Assembly: GCA_001874325.1 (NCBI GenBank)
Contig: MPCW01000001.1
Location: forward strand, 1-64,000
Reading direction: 5' to 3'
Source: Flavobacterium sp. MedPE-SWcel
GTDB lineage: Bacteria; Bacteroidota; Bacteroidia; Flavobacteriales; Flavobacteriaceae
Length of the DNA stretch: 64,000 nt
Both the position numbers and the translations under genes were made by a program. Positions 62,303 through 64,000 of this stretch are shown one piece after another; position 1 is the first letter of the stretch, and every line of letters begins with the position of its first letter. The notes under the pieces are model-generated. The model did not search any database. It was not told the DNA's origin and saw nothing but the letters and a program-made list of their open reading frames with translations.

Positions 62303-63019
62303 ATGTCACAAGAAAATAAAGATCAAAATACAAACGAAAAATTACAACAAAAAAACTGGAGCGAAATAAGAAGTAATGACTCTTGGGCTATATTCAAAAT
62401 CATGTCAGAGTTTGTAAATGGTTTCGAAAGCATGGCTCGCCTAGGCCCTAGTGTTTCTATATTTGGTTCTGCCCGAACAAAAACTGATGATAAATATTAC
62501 CTACTAGCTGAAAAGATTGCTAAAAAAATAGCCGAAGCAGGCTATGGTGTTATTACTGGTGGTGGTCCTGGTATTATGGAAGCTGGTAACAAAGGTGCAT
62601 ATAATGGTGGAGGCCCTTCTATTGGGCTTAATATTGAGCTACCTTTTGAACAGCATTTTAACCCATATATAGATGGTGACAAGAACCTAAATTTCGATTA
62701 CTTTTTTGTTCGTAAAGTAATGTTCGTAAAGTATTCGCAAGGCTTTGTTGTTATGCCTGGTGGTTTTGGTACACTAGATGAATTATTTGAAGCAATTACA
62801 CTTATACAAACTAAGAAAATCGAAAAATTCCCTATTATATTAGTAGGTCGCGAATTTTGGAGTGGATTAATGGAGTGGATAGAAAACACAATGATTAGCA
62901 AATATCATAATGCAAGCCCTGATGATCTTAAATTAATAACAATTGTAGATACTGAAGATGAGGTTCTTGATGTTATAGATAACTTCTATAAAAAATACAA
63001 CCTTAGTCCTAACTTCTAA
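62303..63019 (+). CDS. LOG-family (TIGR00730-type) nucleotide phosphoribohydrolase
   Basis: VSIFGSARTKTDDKYY, VITGGGPGIMEAGNKGAYNGGG, FVVMPGGFGTLDELFEAITLIQTKKI. Confidence 0.93.
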   Translation: MSQENKDQNTNEKLQQKNWSEIRSNDSWAIFKIMSEFVNGFESMARLGPSVSIFGSARTKTDDKYYLLAEKIAKKIAEAGYGVITGGGPGIMEAGNKGAYNGGGPSIGLNIELPFEQHFNPYIDGDKNLNFDYFFVRKVMFVKYSQGFVVMPGGFGTLDELFEAITLIQTKKIEKFPIILVGREFWSGLMEWIENTMISKYHNASPDDLKLITIVDTEDEVLDVIDNFYKKYNLSPNF

Positions 63020-63026
63020 TAGTAAA

Positions 63027-63060
63027 TATGTTAAAGCTGCTTAACGGCAGCTTTAACATA
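63027..63060. terminator. Terminator-like 14-bp inverted repeat downstream of the LOG gene
   Basis: TATGTTAAAGCTGC-ttaacg-GCAGCTTTAACATA; no strong U-tract. Confidence 0.65.
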
Positions 63061-63165
63061 ATATAAAGCAACCAAAGTTGTAAAATTGTATCTATTTTAT
63101 ATACAATTAATAGAATAATTGTTTTACTTTCATCAAATTATTATCAAGCTATACTACATATAACA

Positions 63166-64000
63166 TTGAATTTATATACTAAGTTTTTATTTATCTTACT
63201 GATTTTTTCGGTTAGTTTACAAGCGCAACATCTCAACAAAATGTCTGTTGATGTAGACTATGAAAATAAAACACTTAAAGTAAGGCAAGAAATTACTTTT
63301 TATAACCAATCACAAGATACACTAAACAATATTATTCTTAACGATTGGAATAATGCCTACTCTGGCAAAGATACCCCTCTTGCTAAACGTTTTTCTGATG
63401 AGTTTATACGTTCCTTTCATTTAGCTAAAAAAGCTGAACGTGGTAATACAGATATCTCTATTATTATAGATCAGAATAATCGTGCACTAGACTGGAAAAG
63501 ACTAGAAAAGCAGCCTGATCTTGTTAGAGTACAACTAAAAAATCCTATCTATCCAAACCGTAAGTTTACTATTAAACTACGTTATGTTGTAAAAATACCA
63601 TCTGATAAATTCACTAAGTTTGGTTATAATGATGATAACAAAAGTTTTAATTTAAGAAACTGGTACCTTGCCCCTGCCCGACTTAACAGTGACGGATTTG
63701 CACTATATAGTAATGAAAATCTTGATGACATTGCAAATAGTATCAGTGATTATAAACTTAGCCTTACTGTACCAAATGACATAATTATTACCACAGATCT
63801 TAATGAACAAAATAAAGTAAACAAAGAAACTACTACTAATTATTCATTTACAGGTAAACAGCTTAATAATTTCAGCCTCTCTCTAGAAAAATCAAAAAAA
63901 TTTGAAGTATACCGAAATGCTGCAACCGAAGTAAGTATTAACTTAAAAGAAAACAAAGTTACCGATATACATAAAACATTACTAATAGATCATATTATCA
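63166..64000 (+). CDS. N-terminal part of an M1-family metallopeptidase-like protein (truncated by window edge)
   Basis: Open frame from TTG 63166 to the window end, not in the ORF track; translation LNLYTKFLFILLIFSVSLQAQHLNKMSVDVDYENKTLKVRQEITFYNQSQDTLNNIILNDWNNAYSGKDTPLAKRFSDEF... resembles the N-terminal domain of Bacteroidota M1 peptidases. Confidence 0.72.
   Translation, partial: MNLYTKFLFILLIFSVSLQAQHLNKMSVDVDYENKTLKVRQEITFYNQSQDTLNNIILNDWNNAYSGKDTPLAKRFSDEFIRSFHLAKKAERGNTDISIIIDQNNRALDWKRLEKQPDLVRVQLKNPIYPNRKFTIKLRYVVKIPSDKFTKFGYNDDNKSFNLRNWYLAPARLNSDGFALYSNENLDDIANSISDYKLSLTVPNDIIITTDLNEQNKVNKETTTNYSFTGKQLNNFSLSLEKSKKFEVYRNAATEVSINLKENKVTDIHKTLLIDHII

Overview
This 64 kb AT-rich window looks like ordinary chromosome from a flavobacterium (Bacteroidota). 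The evidence is T9SS type A and type B C-terminal sorting domains, a PorQ-like protein, TAnnTTTG-type promoters and flavobacterial housekeeping gene sets. I recognise about 45 protein genes: fabI/fabV/recN/coaBC/rpoZ/bamD, dapA, nadC, priA, rpsF-rpsR-rplI, ligA, rlmH, folP, tpiA, glmM, a ClC channel, transaldolase-like fsa, rpsA, cmk, porQ, lon, uvrA, a LOG-family gene, and a truncated M1-peptidase-like gene at the right edge that is missing from the ORF track. One small SRP RNA (minus strand, ~43.2-43.3 kb) has its own promoter and terminator. I saw no tRNA, rRNA, CRISPR array, transposase or integrase. The best candidates for something undescribed are: (1) an accessory five-gene minus-strand cassette between lon and uvrA (56.5-59.2 kb), with a signal-peptide-less amidase followed by two small membrane/coiled-coil proteins, resembling a domesticated phage lysis or Type 10 secretion-like module, with two inverted repeats in its divergent promoter region; (2) three tandem paralogous small membrane proteins (16.2-17.6 kb) preceded by a 17-bp perfect inverted repeat; (3) a nested-helix candidate leader RNA upstream of rpsA (46.80-46.87 kb). 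All functional calls come from reading sequence and motifs; no database search was run.
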